The notes under the pieces were generated by a model. That model worked only from the letters and a program-made list of their open reading frames with translations, was not told the DNA's origin and searched no databases. 64,000 bases of DNA from Lysobacteraceae bacterium P (GTDB lineage: Bacteria; Pseudomonadota; Gammaproteobacteria; Xanthomonadales; Xanthomonadaceae). The position numbers and the translations under genes are program-made. Numbering within the stretch: the stretch's first letter is position 1; every line of letters begins with the position of its first letter. The stretch covers positions 1 to 64,000 of the forward strand of contig SCOX01000009.1 of NCBI GenBank assembly GCA_005503055.1. Reading direction: 5' to 3'. This document shows, piece by piece, positions 8,937 through 17,874 of this stretch.

Positions 8937-9060
8937 TGGAGTGCTCTGCGGGATCAATGTAAGAGTGTGCGAGAAATCACTGTTTTTCCGACGATTCTGC
9001 TTGCGCTGCAGATGGGATTGGGCAGACACTTCCGCCAACTTCGTCGTGGGGGAAATGAAC

Positions 9061-9495
9061 ATGCTCAAGGTAACGATGGCGGTATCGCTGCTGCTCGTGT
9101 CGGCCGCCGCTGCGGCGAGTACCGATTCCGGGATCGAGATGAACGCGACGCGTTCGGCGGTGTCGGAACATTCGCTGGTGCGGTTCGATGCAGCGCAGAC
9201 CCTCGCCTTCGCCGGCAAGAACAAGCCCGCCGCCAAGGCCGAAGAGCCCAAGGCCGCCGAGCCGGCGAAGACGGAAACGGCGGTCAACGCGGACGAGTAC
9301 AAGCCCAAGACCCAGTTCGACAACACGCCGTACCGCTTCAACATGCACCAGAACGGCAAGAAGATGACCGCCGATGAATTCGATGCCTGGATGAAGTCGC
9401 GCGGTTTCCGCGTGGCCAAGGGCAAAGCGCCGGCCGCCGGTGCTGCTCCGGCGGCGGCAGGCACGGAAGTCGCGGCCGAAGCCAAGAGCAAGTAA
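9061..9495 (+). CDS. Small exported protein with YKPKTQFDNTP motif (second of two)
   Basis: A 144-residue protein of unknown function. The ATG at 9061 follows GGGGGAA at good spacing and opens a signal peptide (MLKVTMAVSLLLVSAAAAAS). A Lys/Ala/Glu-rich linker (about residues 55-78) leads to DEYKPKTQFDNTPYRFNMHQ and NGKKMTADEFDAWMKSRGFRV, then an Ala-rich tail. The motif matches the gene at 7648-8142 at about 75-80 percent by eye, while the N-terminal regions are unrelated. An in-frame ATG at 9055 is too close to the RBS. It is probably periplasmic. It is convergent with kbl across a strong terminator. Confidence 0.78.
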   Translation: MLKVTMAVSLLLVSAAAAASTDSGIEMNATRSAVSEHSLVRFDAAQTLAFAGKNKPAAKAEEPKAAEPAKTETAVNADEYKPKTQFDNTPYRFNMHQNGKKMTADEFDAWMKSRGFRVAKGKAPAAGAAPAAAGTEVAAEAKSK

Positions 9496-9527
9496 CGCCG
9501 CGCTTTCCTGGCGGAATCGCAAACAAG

Positions 9528-9557
9528 AAAGGCCGGTCATCGACCGGCCTTTTCTTT
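9528..9557. terminator. Bidirectional Rho-independent terminator
   Basis: AAAGGCCGGT at 9528-9537 pairs with ACCGGCCTTT at 9543-9552 (10 bp stem, loop CATCG). TTTTCTTTT follows on the plus strand and A-rich sequence lies on the other side. It separates the exported-protein gene from the convergent kbl and can serve both. Confidence 0.87.
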
Positions 9558-9580
9558 TGCAGCGTGCGCGGGCGAGGAAC

Positions 9581-10798
9581 TCAGCCCTTGATCACGCCCA
9601 ATTCGCGTCCGATCTTGATGAACGCCGCGATCGCACGATCCAGATGCTCGCGCGTGTGCGCCGCCGACATCTGCGTGCGGATGCGCGCCTGGCCCTGCGG
9701 CACGACGGGGAAGAAAAAGCCGATCGCGTAGATCCCTTCTTCCAGCAAGCGCGAGGCGAACTTCTGCGCCAGCGGCGCGTCGTAGAGCATCACCGGACTG
9801 ATCGGATGCACGCCGGGCTTGATGTCGAAACCGGCCTTGCCCATCTGTTCGCGGAAGTACGCCGTGTTCGCCGAGAGTTGCTCGCGCAGGTCGCCGGCGG
9901 CGGAAAGCATCTCGAACGCCTTGATGCCCGCGGCGACCACGTGCGGCGGCAGCGAGTTGGAGAACAAATAGGGGCGCGAACGCTGGCGCAACAGCTCGAT
10001 CACTTCCTTCTTCGCGGTGGTGAAGCCGCCCAGCGCGCCGCCCATCGCCTTGCCGAGCGTGCCGGTGAAGATGTCGATCTTCTCCATCACCCCCTTCACT
10101 TCGGCCGAGCCACGACCGGTCTTGCCAAGGAATCCCGTCGCGTGGCATTCGTCGATGTGCACGAGCGCGCCGTACGTCGCGGCCAGCGCGGTGATTTCGT
10201 CCAGCGGCGCGATGAAACCGTCCATCGAGAACACGCCGTCGCTGGTGATCATGATCGTGCGTGCGCCATCGGCCTTGGCCTGCTGCAGCTGCTTTTCCAG
10301 GTCGGCCATGTCGGAGTTGGCGTAGCGGTAGCGCTTGGCCTTGCACAGACGCACGCCGTCGATGATCGAGGCGTGGTTGAGCGCATCGGAGATGATCGCG
10401 TCCTTCTCGTCGAGGAGCGGCTCGAACAGACCGCCGTTCGCGTCGAAGCAGGCGGCATAGAGGATGGTGTCTTCCGTGCCGAAGAAGTCGGCGATGGTCT
10501 TTTCCAGCTGCTTGTGCAGGTCCTGCGTGCCGCAGATGAAGCGCACCGACGCCATGCCGAAGCCGTGCGTGTCCAGCGCGTCCTTCGCCGCCTGGATGAC
10601 GTCCGGGTGATCGGCCAGGCCCAGGTAGTTGTTGGCGCAGAAATTCAGCACCTTGCGACCATCGGCCAGCGTGATCTCCGCCGACTGCGGGCTGGTGATG
10701 ATGCGTTCGGACTTGAACAGCCCGGCGTCGCGAATTTCGGCGAGGGTCCGGGCGTAGCGTTCGGTCAGGGGAGCGGCGGTCGACATGGCGAGGTTCAT
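9581..10798 (-). CDS. kbl: Glycine C-acetyltransferase (2-amino-3-ketobutyrate CoA ligase)
   Basis: A PLP enzyme of about 405 residues (401 if the second Met is used). It converts 2-amino-3-oxobutanoate and CoA to glycine and acetyl-CoA, the second step of threonine catabolism after Tdh. It matches E. coli Kbl over blocks such as [54 protein letters not shown] and [10 protein letters not shown]. The PLP lysine is in [11 protein letters not shown]. The start is either the ATG at 10798 or at 10786; neither has a strong RBS. Its usual operon partner tdh lies 0.8 kb away on the same strand, with an opposite-strand gene between. Confidence 0.95.
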   Translation of the reverse strand: MNLAMSTAAPLTERYARTLAEIRDAGLFKSERIITSPQSAEITLADGRKVLNFCANNYLGLADHPDVIQAAKDALDTHGFGMASVRFICGTQDLHKQLEKTIADFFGTEDTILYAACFDANGGLFEPLLDEKDAIISDALNHASIIDGVRLCKAKRYRYANSDMADLEKQLQQAKADGARTIMITSDGVFSMDGFIAPLDEITALAATYGALVHIDECHATGFLGKTGRGSAEVKGVMEKIDIFTGTLGKAMGGALGGFTTAKKEVIELLRQRSRPYLFSNSLPPHVVAAGIKAFEMLSAAGDLREQLSANTAYFREQMGKAGFDIKPGVHPISPVMLYDAPLAQKFASRLLEEGIYAIGFFFPVVPQGQARIRTQMSAAHTREHLDRAIAAFIKIGRELGVIKG

Positions 10799-10907
10799 CC
10801 GGGGGCTTTCACGAGGTGCGCAGTTTAGCGTTTGGGGCGCGTCGCCGGCCCGCCGGTGCAACGTGCGTTGACGCGCACCCCCGCGCGATGGCCTAGCATC
10901 GGCCGCC

Positions 10908-11603
10908 ATGATCCCCGCCGCACCGCCCCGCACGACCGTGCCGCTGTGGCCGCTGCCCCTGCTGGCGGCCGTGATGCCGTTCGGCGTGGGGCACCTGTCG
11001 TGGTGGCTGTCGGTGAGCGACGGCCTGATTCCCCACTGCAACCTGTACTGGGATGGTTGCGTGTCGATCAGCCGCGCCGCGCGCTTCGGGCTGGGAAATC
11101 ACCTGTTCCGCCTGGTGATGCTGCCGTGCGCGACGGTGCAGGTGCTGTGCTGGTTGGGCGCGACGCTGTGGCTGCGCCGCTGCACCCCTGCGCGCGTGCG
11201 CATGCTGCCATGGCTGGGTCTGGTGGCTGGCGTGTTCCTGGCGCTCTACGCGACGTTCCTGGGCACCGACGGCCGCGCGTACGAAGCGATGCGACGCTAC
11301 GGCATCAGCCTGTATTTCGCATTCACCTATTTCGCCCTGTTGGCGACGCTGCACGCGCTGTCGCAGTCGGGGCCGCGAGCACCGGGATACCGGCCGCTGC
11401 TGGTAGTCGCGCTGGGCTTCATGGCGCTCGGCGTGGCGAGCGTGGCGGTGCGTTACACCGTGAGCGATGCGCTCACGCTCGATCGCTGGGAAAACACGCT
11501 GGAGTGGCACCTGGGCCTGTGGCTGACCGCAATGTTCGCGGTGCTCGCCTGGCGCTGGTGGCGCGAAGGCATCCGGATCCGTCTCGAACAGGGCGGGCGG
11601 TGA
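10908..11603 (+). CDS. Conserved hypothetical multi-pass membrane protein
   Basis: A 231-residue protein with about six predicted membrane segments, for example around [71 protein letters not shown] and [15 protein letters not shown] conserved-looking loop with [12 protein letters not shown] after the first segment recalls Frag1/DRAM/Sfk1-type proteins, but that is a weak inference. A -10-like TAGCAT lies at 10894-10899, eight bases before the ATG, with no clear RBS, so a leaderless transcript is possible. It sits on the opposite strand between kbl and tdh. Function is unknown. Confidence 0.72.
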   Translation: MIPAAPPRTTVPLWPLPLLAAVMPFGVGHLSWWLSVSDGLIPHCNLYWDGCVSISRAARFGLGNHLFRLVMLPCATVQVLCWLGATLWLRRCTPARVRMLPWLGLVAGVFLALYATFLGTDGRAYEAMRRYGISLYFAFTYFALLATLHALSQSGPRAPGYRPLLVVALGFMALGVASVAVRYTVSDALTLDRWENTLEWHLGLWLTAMFAVLAWRWWREGIRIRLEQGGR

Positions 11604-11624
11604 TCCCGCCCTGTCACGCGATCC

Positions 11625-12659
11625 TCAGTTCCAGCTGAGCACGACCTTGCCGGCCTTGCCCGCTTCCATCAGGTCGAAACCTTCCTGGAAGGAATCGATC
11701 GGCAACTGATGCGTGAGCACCTTGCCGAGCGGGAAACCGCCCAGCACCAGCTGCGTCATCTTGTACCAGGTCTCGTACATCTTGCGGCCGTAGATGCCGT
11801 GGATGGTGAGGCCCTTGAAGATGATCTTGTCCCAGTCGGCGCCCGCGCCCTTGGGCATGATGCCCAGCATCGCGATCTTGCCGCCGTGGTACATGCAGTC
11901 GAGCATGTCGTTGAACGCGCGCGGGTTGCCGCTCATTTCCAGGCCGACGTCGAAGCCTTCCATGTGCAGGTCGGCCATCACGTCCTTGAGCGAGGTGTTG
12001 GCGACGTTGACCACGCGCGTGGCGCCCATGTCGGCGGCCAGCTTCAGGCGGAAATCGTTGACGTCGGTGACGACGACGTTGCGCGCGCCGATGTGCTTGC
12101 AGATGCCCGCGGCGATGATGCCGATGGGGCCCGCGCCGGTGATGAGTACGTCCTCGCCGACGACGTCGAACTCCAGCGCGCAATGCGCGGCGTTGCCGTA
12201 GGGATCGAAGAACGCGGCCAGTTCGGACGGGATCTGGTCCGGGATCGGCCACAGGTTGCTGGACGGCATCACGATGTATTCGGCGAACGCACCCGGGCGG
12301 TTCACGCCGATGCCGGTCGTGTTCGGGCACAGGTGCTGGCGACCGGCGCGGCAATTGCGGCAGTGACCGCAGACGATGTGGCCTTCGGCCGACACGCGCT
12401 GGCCGAGCTTGTAGCCGGTAACGCCGGCGCCGAGTTCGACCACGCGGCCGACGAACTCATGGCCGATCACCAGACCCGGCTTGATCGTGCGCTGGCTCCA
12501 CTCGTCCCACAGGTAGATGTGCAGGTCGGTGCCGCAGATCGCGGTCTTCTCCAGCTTGATCAGCACTTCGTTCGGGCCGGGCGAGGGGATCGGCACCTCT
12601 TCCATCCAGATGCCCTTGCCGGTTTCGCGCTTGACCAGGGCCTTCATCGTTTGCGTCAT
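11625..12659 (-). CDS. tdh: L-threonine 3-dehydrogenase
   Basis: A zinc-dependent medium-chain dehydrogenase of 344 residues. It oxidises L-threonine to 2-amino-3-ketobutyrate with NAD, feeding Kbl. The catalytic zinc site is in [10 protein letters not shown] and GHEFVGRV. The structural zinc cysteines are in [15 protein letters not shown]. The Rossmann fold glycine motif is [12 protein letters not shown], followed by the NAD-binding acidic [13 protein letters not shown]. Length equals E. coli Tdh within a few residues. A perfect TATAAT lies 45 bp upstream on this strand. It lies upstream of kbl in the same direction, but with a plus-strand gene in between rather than as a tight operon. Confidence 0.95.
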   Translation of the reverse strand: MTQTMKALVKRETGKGIWMEEVPIPSPGPNEVLIKLEKTAICGTDLHIYLWDEWSQRTIKPGLVIGHEFVGRVVELGAGVTGYKLGQRVSAEGHIVCGHCRNCRAGRQHLCPNTTGIGVNRPGAFAEYIVMPSSNLWPIPDQIPSELAAFFDPYGNAAHCALEFDVVGEDVLITGAGPIGIIAAGICKHIGARNVVVTDVNDFRLKLAADMGATRVVNVANTSLKDVMADLHMEGFDVGLEMSGNPRAFNDMLDCMYHGGKIAMLGIMPKGAGADWDKIIFKGLTIHGIYGRKMYETWYKMTQLVLGGFPLGKVLTHQLPIDSFQEGFDLMEAGKAGKVVLSWN

Positions 12660-12703
12660 AGGGGATCGTCGTCCGCGGAGCGGGAGTGCGTAAAGAGGCG
12701 GGA

Positions 12704-12709
12704 ATTATA
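12704..12709 (-). promoter_or_regulatory. Probable -10 box of tdh
   Basis: The minus strand reads a perfect TATAAT here, 44 bases upstream of the tdh ATG. The hexamer 17 nt further upstream (CCAGTG) is a poor -35, so the promoter may need an activator or be weak. Assigned by eye. Confidence 0.5.
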
Positions 12710-12810
12710 CGCCGCGCCCCCGTCCGCACTGGTGGCCGGGGTTTGCCGCAGGCGGCCGGCTTGGCCTATCGTCGCCGGCTCCCGAGCCGTCCCGCGAGCC
12801 CCGCCATACC

Positions 12811-14973
12811 ATGCGCCGCCGTCTGTTGACCCTGTCCCTGTCCGTCCCGCTGGCCTTGTGCCTCAATGCCGCCCACGCCGACGAAGGTATGTGGATGCCC
12901 TCGCAGCTGCCGCAGATCGCCAAGCAGCTCAAGGCGGCCGGATTCCGCGGCAAGGCCCAGGACCTGGCTGAACTGGCCAAGCCGCCGATGAATGCGGTGG
13001 TGAAGGTCGGCGGCGCCAGCGGTGCGTTCGTGTCCGGGGACGGCCTGGTGCTGACCAACCACCACGTCGCCTTCGGGGTGATCCAGTACAACGCCAAGCC
13101 CGGCCGCGACCTGATCCAGGACGGCTACATCGCCGCCGATCGCGCCGCCGAACTGCCGGCCAACCCCGACTACCGCGTGCTGGTGACCACCGGCTTCGAT
13201 CGCATCACCGACCGGATCCTGGCCGATGCGCGCGGCAAGCAGGGGCGCGCCTACTACGACGCGGTCGACACCGCGAGCAAGGCAGCCGTCGCGCAATGCG
13301 AGCGCGATCCCGGCTATCGGTGCAGCGTCGCGAACATGTACTACGGCACGGATTTCTACCTCGTGCGGCAACTCGAACTGCGCGACGTTCGGCTGGTGTA
13401 TGCGCCGCCGAACGACATCGGCAATTTCGGCGGTGAAGTCGACAACTTCGTCTGGCCGCGTCACGCCGGTGATTTCACCCTGCTCCGCGCCTACGTCGGC
13501 AAGGACGGAAAGCCCGCGGACTATTCGCCCGACAACGTGCCGTACGTTCCGCCGTCGCACCTGCAGGTGTCCACGCGCAACGTCAAGGAGGGCGATTTCG
13601 CGATGCTCGCCGGCTACCCCGGCGTGACGTTCCGCCATCGCATGGCGTCGGAGTTCGCCAACCAGATCGAGTGGCAACTGCCCTCGCGCGTGGCGGTCTA
13701 CCAGAAGATGATCGACGTGGTCGAAGGCACCGCAGCGAAGGACGAAGCCGCCCGCGTCGCGTACGCCTCGCAGGTGCGCGGCTTCAAGAACACGCTCAAG
13801 CGCGCGCAGGGAGAACTCGACGGTCTGCGCCGCAGCGACGCCGCGCGCGTGCGGCGCGAGGACGAGACGGCGCTGTTCGCCTGGCTCGACAAGCAGCCCG
13901 ACGCCGCCGCCACGCGCGCAGACATCGCCGCCGCGCAGGCGGTGCTCGACAAGGGCGTGGCCACGCGCGAACGCGACCAGTTGCTCGCGCTGGTCCAGTC
14001 GCAGACGCAGCTGCTGCGGGCCGCGCTGACCGTGCAGCGCCTCGCGAACGAACGCGCCAAGCCCGACGCGCAGCGCGAAGTGGGCTACCAACAGCGCGAC
14101 GAGATCCTCATCACCGGCCAGCTCAAGCAGGCGCAGAGACGCTATGCGCCGCAGGTCGAAAAGGCGCTGCTCACCGAACTGCTGTCGCAATACCTGGCAT
14201 TGCCGGCCGCGCAGCACGTGGCCGAGTTCGACGCCGTGTTCGGCACCACGCCCGCGCAGCTGAAGCAGAAGCTCGATGCGATGTACGCCGGCACGCAACT
14301 GGCCGACGAAGCCAAGCGGCTTGCCGCGATGCAGGCAGACCGCGCGACGCTCGCCGCGTCGAACGACACGATGCTCAAGGCCGCCGCCGCGCTGATGCCG
14401 GCGATCCTGCGCATGGACGAGGAAAGCAAGACCGGTGCCGGCGAACTGCTGCGTCTGCGCCCGGCGTACATGCGCGCGCTCATCGCCTACCGGCAGTCGC
14501 AGGGGCGTGCGGTGTATCCCGACGCGAACTCCACCTTGCGCGTCAGTTACGGTCGCATCAGCGCGATGGACCCGCGCGATGGCGTGCACTACCGGCCGCT
14601 GACGACTGTGCAGGGCATCGTCGAGAAGCACACGGGCGAAGAGCCGTTCAATGCGCCCAAGCCGCTGCTCGATGCGATCGCCAAGGGCGACTTCGGCAGC
14701 ACCGCCGAGCCGAGCCTGAAGGCGCAGACGGTGAACCTGCTTACCAACCTCGACACCACCGGTGGCAATTCCGGTTCGCCAGTGCTGGACGCCGAAGGCA
14801 AGCTGATCGGCCTGAACTTCGACAGCAATTGGGAAGCAGTGAGCGCGAGCTGGATGTTCGACCCTCGCTTCAAGCGTGCGATCCACGTCGACATGCGTTA
14901 CCTGCGCTGGCTGCTGGCGAAGGTGTATCCGGCGCCGCACCTGCTGAAGGAAATGAACCTGCCCGCCGAGTGA
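12811..14973 (+). CDS. S46-family dipeptidyl-peptidase, Ser-type specificity position
   Basis: A 720-residue exported exopeptidase of family S46 (DPP7/DPP11/DAP BII), which removes dipeptides from peptide N-termini in the periplasm. The signal peptide ends near AHA (residue 23), and mature DEGMWMPSQLPQIA is typical. The catalytic triad is visible: His in LTNHHVAFG (about residue 85), Asp in RHAGDFTLLRAY, and Ser in TGGNSGSPVLD (residue 654). Eighteen residues after the Ser, where P. gingivalis enzymes have Gly (DPP7) or Arg (DPP11), it has Ser (LNFDSNWE, residue 672). The P1 preference is therefore not predictable. A possible promoter is TTGCCG (12743) with TATCGT (12767). It is tandem with a second S46 gene. 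Confidence 0.92.
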   Translation: MRRRLLTLSLSVPLALCLNAAHADEGMWMPSQLPQIAKQLKAAGFRGKAQDLAELAKPPMNAVVKVGGASGAFVSGDGLVLTNHHVAFGVIQYNAKPGRDLIQDGYIAADRAAELPANPDYRVLVTTGFDRITDRILADARGKQGRAYYDAVDTASKAAVAQCERDPGYRCSVANMYYGTDFYLVRQLELRDVRLVYAPPNDIGNFGGEVDNFVWPRHAGDFTLLRAYVGKDGKPADYSPDNVPYVPPSHLQVSTRNVKEGDFAMLAGYPGVTFRHRMASEFANQIEWQLPSRVAVYQKMIDVVEGTAAKDEAARVAYASQVRGFKNTLKRAQGELDGLRRSDAARVRREDETALFAWLDKQPDAAATRADIAAAQAVLDKGVATRERDQLLALVQSQTQLLRAALTVQRLANERAKPDAQREVGYQQRDEILITGQLKQAQRRYAPQVEKALLTELLSQYLALPAAQHVAEFDAVFGTTPAQLKQKLDAMYAGTQLADEAKRLAAMQADRATLAASNDTMLKAAAALMPAILRMDEESKTGAGELLRLRPAYMRALIAYRQSQGRAVYPDANSTLRVSYGRISAMDPRDGVHYRPLTTVQGIVEKHTGEEPFNAPKPLLDAIAKGDFGSTAEPSLKAQTVNLLTNLDTTGGNSGSPVLDAEGKLIGLNFDSNWEAVSASWMFDPRFKRAIHVDMRYLRWLLAKVYPAPHLLKEMNLPAE

Positions 14974-15024
14974 TCGGCACAGGCCGGATGCGGCAAGGAA
15001 CGGGTGTTGCTGTGCACCGCATCA

Positions 15025-15052
15025 TTGCCTCACCCACGCGCCGGGCTAGACT
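15025..15052 (+). promoter_or_regulatory. Possible promoter of second S46 peptidase gene
   Basis: TTGCCT at 15025-15030 and TAGACT at 15047-15052 are spaced by 16 nt. They lie 38 bp upstream of the ATG at 15090, which has its own RBS (CAGGAG). Each hexamer matches 4 of 6 consensus positions. By-eye call. Confidence 0.4.
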
Positions 15053-15089
15053 CGATCGCTGACGTTCTTTCATTGCCAGGAGTTTGAGC

Positions 15090-17258
15090 ATGCGACATAC
15101 GGGGTTGGCTGCGGCCGTTTTCGGAGCGATCGCGACGATGGCGGGCATCGCCCACGCGGGCGAGGGCATGTGGGTGCCGCAGCAGTTGCCGGAGATCGCC
15201 GGGCCGCTGAAGAAGGCCGGCCTCAAGCTCAGTCCCTCGCAGCTGGCCAACCTCACCGGCGATCCGATGGCCGCCGTCGTTTCGCTCGGCGGCTGCACCG
15301 CGAGCTTCGTTTCCCCGCAGGGCCTGGTGGTCACCAACCATCACTGCGCGTACGGCGCGATCCAACTCAATTCCACGCCCGAGAAGAACCTGATGCAGGA
15401 CGGCTTCAATGCCGCCACGCAGGCGCAGGAAGTCTCGGCTGGGCCGAATGCGCGCATCTACGCGCTCGATACCATCCAGGACGTGACCCAACAGGTGCAG
15501 TCGGCGATCGCCGCCGCGCCCGATGCGCTGGGCCGCACGCAAGCGCTGGAACGCGTCGAGAAGCAGCTGGTCGCCTCGTGCGAACGCGAGGCCGGCTTCC
15601 GCTGCCGCCTGTACAGCTTCTCCGGCGGCAACAGCTACCGCTTGTTCCGCAATATCGAAATCAAGGACGTGCGCCTGGTCTATGCGCCGCCGGGCAGCAT
15701 CGGCAACTACGGCGGCGAAGTGGATAACTGGATGTGGCCGCGCCACACCGGCGATTTCGCGTTCTACCGCGCCTACGTCGGCAAGGACGGCAGGCCGGCG
15801 GCGTTCTCGCCCGACAACGTGCCGTACGAACCAAGGCATTTCCTCAAGTTGGCCGACAAGCCGCTGGGCGAACGCGACTTCGTGATGGTCGCCGGATACC
15901 CCGGCCGCACCGCGCGTTACGCATTGGCGGAGGAGTTCGACGAAACCGCGAACTGGACGTATCCGGCGATCGGCGCGCACTACAAGAAGCTCGTCGCGCT
16001 GGTGCAGGCGCAGGGTGCGAAGAATCCCGACATCGCGGTGAAGTACGCCAGCACGGTGCGTGGCTGGCAGAACGTGATGAAGAACTACGACGGCCAGCTG
16101 GAAGGCTTCAAGCGCATCGATGCGGCGAAGACGAAGCATGCCGACGAGGCCGCCGTGCTCGAGTGGTTGCGCGGCCAGGGTAGTGAAGGCGAAGCGGCGC
16201 TGGCGGCGCACGCCAAGGTGGTGTCGCTGGACGAAGCCGCGCGCACGCATCGCGAGCGCGACCTCGTCTTCGGCCAGTTGCGCAGCACCGGCACGCTGGG
16301 CGCAGCGACGCAGCTGTACCGTCTCTCGCTCGAACGCGCCAAGCCCGATGCCGAACGCGAGCAGGGCTATCAGGAGCGCGACCTGCCGACCATCGAAGGT
16401 GCGATGCGGCAGATGGAACGGCGCTACGTGCCGGCGATGGACCGCGAGTTGCAGGCGTATTGGCTGCGCGAATACGTGAAGCTGCCCGACTCGCAGCGCG
16501 TGCCCGCGCTCGACAAGTGGCTCGGCGGCAGCGACGAGAAGGCCATCAATGCCGCATTGGACAAGCTGTCGAAGACCAAGCTCGGCAGCACCGACCAGCG
16601 CATCTCGCTGATGAAAACGGATCGCGCTTCGTTCGAGAAGAGCAAGGATCCGGCAGTGCAGTTCGCGGTGGCGATCATGCCGACGGTGATGCAGCTAGAG
16701 CAGGAAGGCAAGGCGCGTGCAGGCGATGCGCTGGTGGCGCGCCCGCTCTATCTTCAGGCGGTGGCCGACTACAAGAAGAGCAGGAAGCAATTCGTCTACC
16801 CAGACGCCAATTCTTCGCTGCGCCTGACCTTCGGCAACGTGATGGGTTACACCAAGACCGACGGCAGCAAGCAGGTACCGTTCACGCGTCTTGAGGAAGT
16901 CGCGGCGAAGGCCACCGTCAAGGAACCGTTCAACGCGCCGCAGCCTTTGCTCGACGCCATCGCCGCGAAGAACTACGGCGGCCTGGCAGATCGCAAGCTC
17001 AAGACGGTGCCGGTGAACTTCCTCTCGGACCTGGACATCACCGGCGGCAATTCCGGCTCGCCGGTGCTCGATGCGTACGGCAAGCTGGTCGGCCTGGCGT
17101 TCGACGGAAACTGGGAATCGGTGAGCAGCAACTGGGTGTTCGACCCTGCGATGACGCGCATGATCGCCGTCGACCAGCGTTACATGCGCTGGATCATGCA
17201 GGAGGTGTTCCCGGCGCCGCAGTTGCTGGAAGAGATGGGCGTTCCCGAAAAGCGGTGA
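15090..17258 (+). CDS. S46-family dipeptidyl-peptidase, Gly-type (DPP7-like)
   Basis: A 722-residue exported serine exopeptidase, paralogous to the preceding gene. The ATG at 15090 is chosen over the upstream TTG at 15084 because CAGGAG ends nine bases before it. The signal peptide ends near AHA, and mature GEGMWVPQQLPEIA follows. The triad is His in VTNHHCAYGAIQ, Asp in RHTGDFAFYRAY, and Ser in TGGNSGSPVLD (residue 655). The specificity position 18 residues on is Gly (LAFDGNWE, residue 673), as in DPP7/DAP BII, which favour hydrophobic P1 residues. The gap to the first S46 gene is 116 bp and has its own possible promoter. Confidence 0.93.
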   Translation: MRHTGLAAAVFGAIATMAGIAHAGEGMWVPQQLPEIAGPLKKAGLKLSPSQLANLTGDPMAAVVSLGGCTASFVSPQGLVVTNHHCAYGAIQLNSTPEKNLMQDGFNAATQAQEVSAGPNARIYALDTIQDVTQQVQSAIAAAPDALGRTQALERVEKQLVASCEREAGFRCRLYSFSGGNSYRLFRNIEIKDVRLVYAPPGSIGNYGGEVDNWMWPRHTGDFAFYRAYVGKDGRPAAFSPDNVPYEPRHFLKLADKPLGERDFVMVAGYPGRTARYALAEEFDETANWTYPAIGAHYKKLVALVQAQGAKNPDIAVKYASTVRGWQNVMKNYDGQLEGFKRIDAAKTKHADEAAVLEWLRGQGSEGEAALAAHAKVVSLDEAARTHRERDLVFGQLRSTGTLGAATQLYRLSLERAKPDAEREQGYQERDLPTIEGAMRQMERRYVPAMDRELQAYWLREYVKLPDSQRVPALDKWLGGSDEKAINAALDKLSKTKLGSTDQRISLMKTDRASFEKSKDPAVQFAVAIMPTVMQLEQEGKARAGDALVARPLYLQAVADYKKSRKQFVYPDANSSLRLTFGNVMGYTKTDGSKQVPFTRLEEVAAKATVKEPFNAPQPLLDAIAAKNYGGLADRKLKTVPVNFLSDLDITGGNSGSPVLDAYGKLVGLAFDGNWESVSSNWVFDPAMTRMIAVDQRYMRWIMQEVFPAPQLLEEMGVPEKR

Positions 17259-17279
17259 CGCCGACCAGCGGCTTCGCCA

Positions 17280-17308
17280 AAGGCGTCCCGGTGAAGTCGG
17301 GGCGCCTT
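17280..17308. terminator. Terminator-like hairpin between convergent genes
   Basis: AAGGCGTCCC at 17280-17289 pairs with GGGGCGCCTT at 17299-17308 (10 bp stem with one G-U pair, 9 nt loop). No T tract follows on either side, so termination is uncertain. Its place between convergent genes supports the role. Confidence 0.35.
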
Positions 17309-17331
17309 GCGGTTCGATGCCTGCGGTGTCG

Positions 17332-17730
17332 TCAGGCGTCGTCGATCTCGTAATCGAACGTGTAGTAGTGCTTGCCGTCGACGATGTCGATGACCATGCT
17401 TCCGCGCAAACCGGCAAGCTCGTCCGTGCCCGAATCCGGCACGACGGTCACCGACAGCGTCGGCGATCCGCGGTCCAGCGTGCCGTTGTGCTGAGTGCAG
17501 AAGGCACCACTCAGGCCCTCGAGCGCGCCGCTGATGCGTTCGATCGCGACATAGGCCGCCGAACCGTCCGTCGGCGTGCCGACCGCGAGCATGTGCACCA
17601 CGCTGGTGGCGTCGAGCGCGCCGTGGAATTGCTTGTCGAAACGGAAATGCCCCGCGACGGCGCCTCCGCCCAGTTCGAGCCCGCCTTCCGGCGTGCGCTT
17701 GACGTCGAACTCGCCCTTGACCTGTGGCAT
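17332..17730 (-). CDS. DUF3224-family protein
   Basis: A small soluble protein of 132 residues from the ATG at 17730; the longer reading frame upstream is not protein-like. It resembles DUF3224, an allene-oxide-cyclase-type beta-barrel: MPQVKGEFDVKRTPEG, VAGHFRFDKQFHGALDATSV, then GAFCTQHNGTLDRG, ending with GKHYYTFDYEIDD. No signal peptide is present. No function is established for the family in bacteria. It is convergent with the second S46 gene and divergent from the histidine phosphatase (144 bp apart). Confidence 0.82.
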   Translation of the reverse strand: MPQVKGEFDVKRTPEGGLELGGGAVAGHFRFDKQFHGALDATSVVHMLAVGTPTDGSAAYVAIERISGALEGLSGAFCTQHNGTLDRGSPTLSVTVVPDSGTDELAGLRGSMVIDIVDGKHYYTFDYEIDDA

Positions 17731-17874
17731 CGCGATTGCTCCATGTGGGAAGCGCGCATCGTCCCGCAGCGGCGCGGCGGTTGCCAGTGCAACCGTTGTA
17801 CCGGCCGCGGCTTTTGCTAGGCTGCGGTGCTTCGGCGCGACGCGACGGTCCCGCCGCCCCACACGGATCCGAAC

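Noticed and set aside
12766-14940. Minus-strand ORF of 724 codons opposite the first S46 peptidase
   Set aside because: It is the antisense shadow of a gene with clear catalytic motifs; its translation is rich in Arg, His, Val and Gly with no domain. High GC makes such frames common here (also at 18458-21037, 21674-23158, 43780-47250, 27782-31576).
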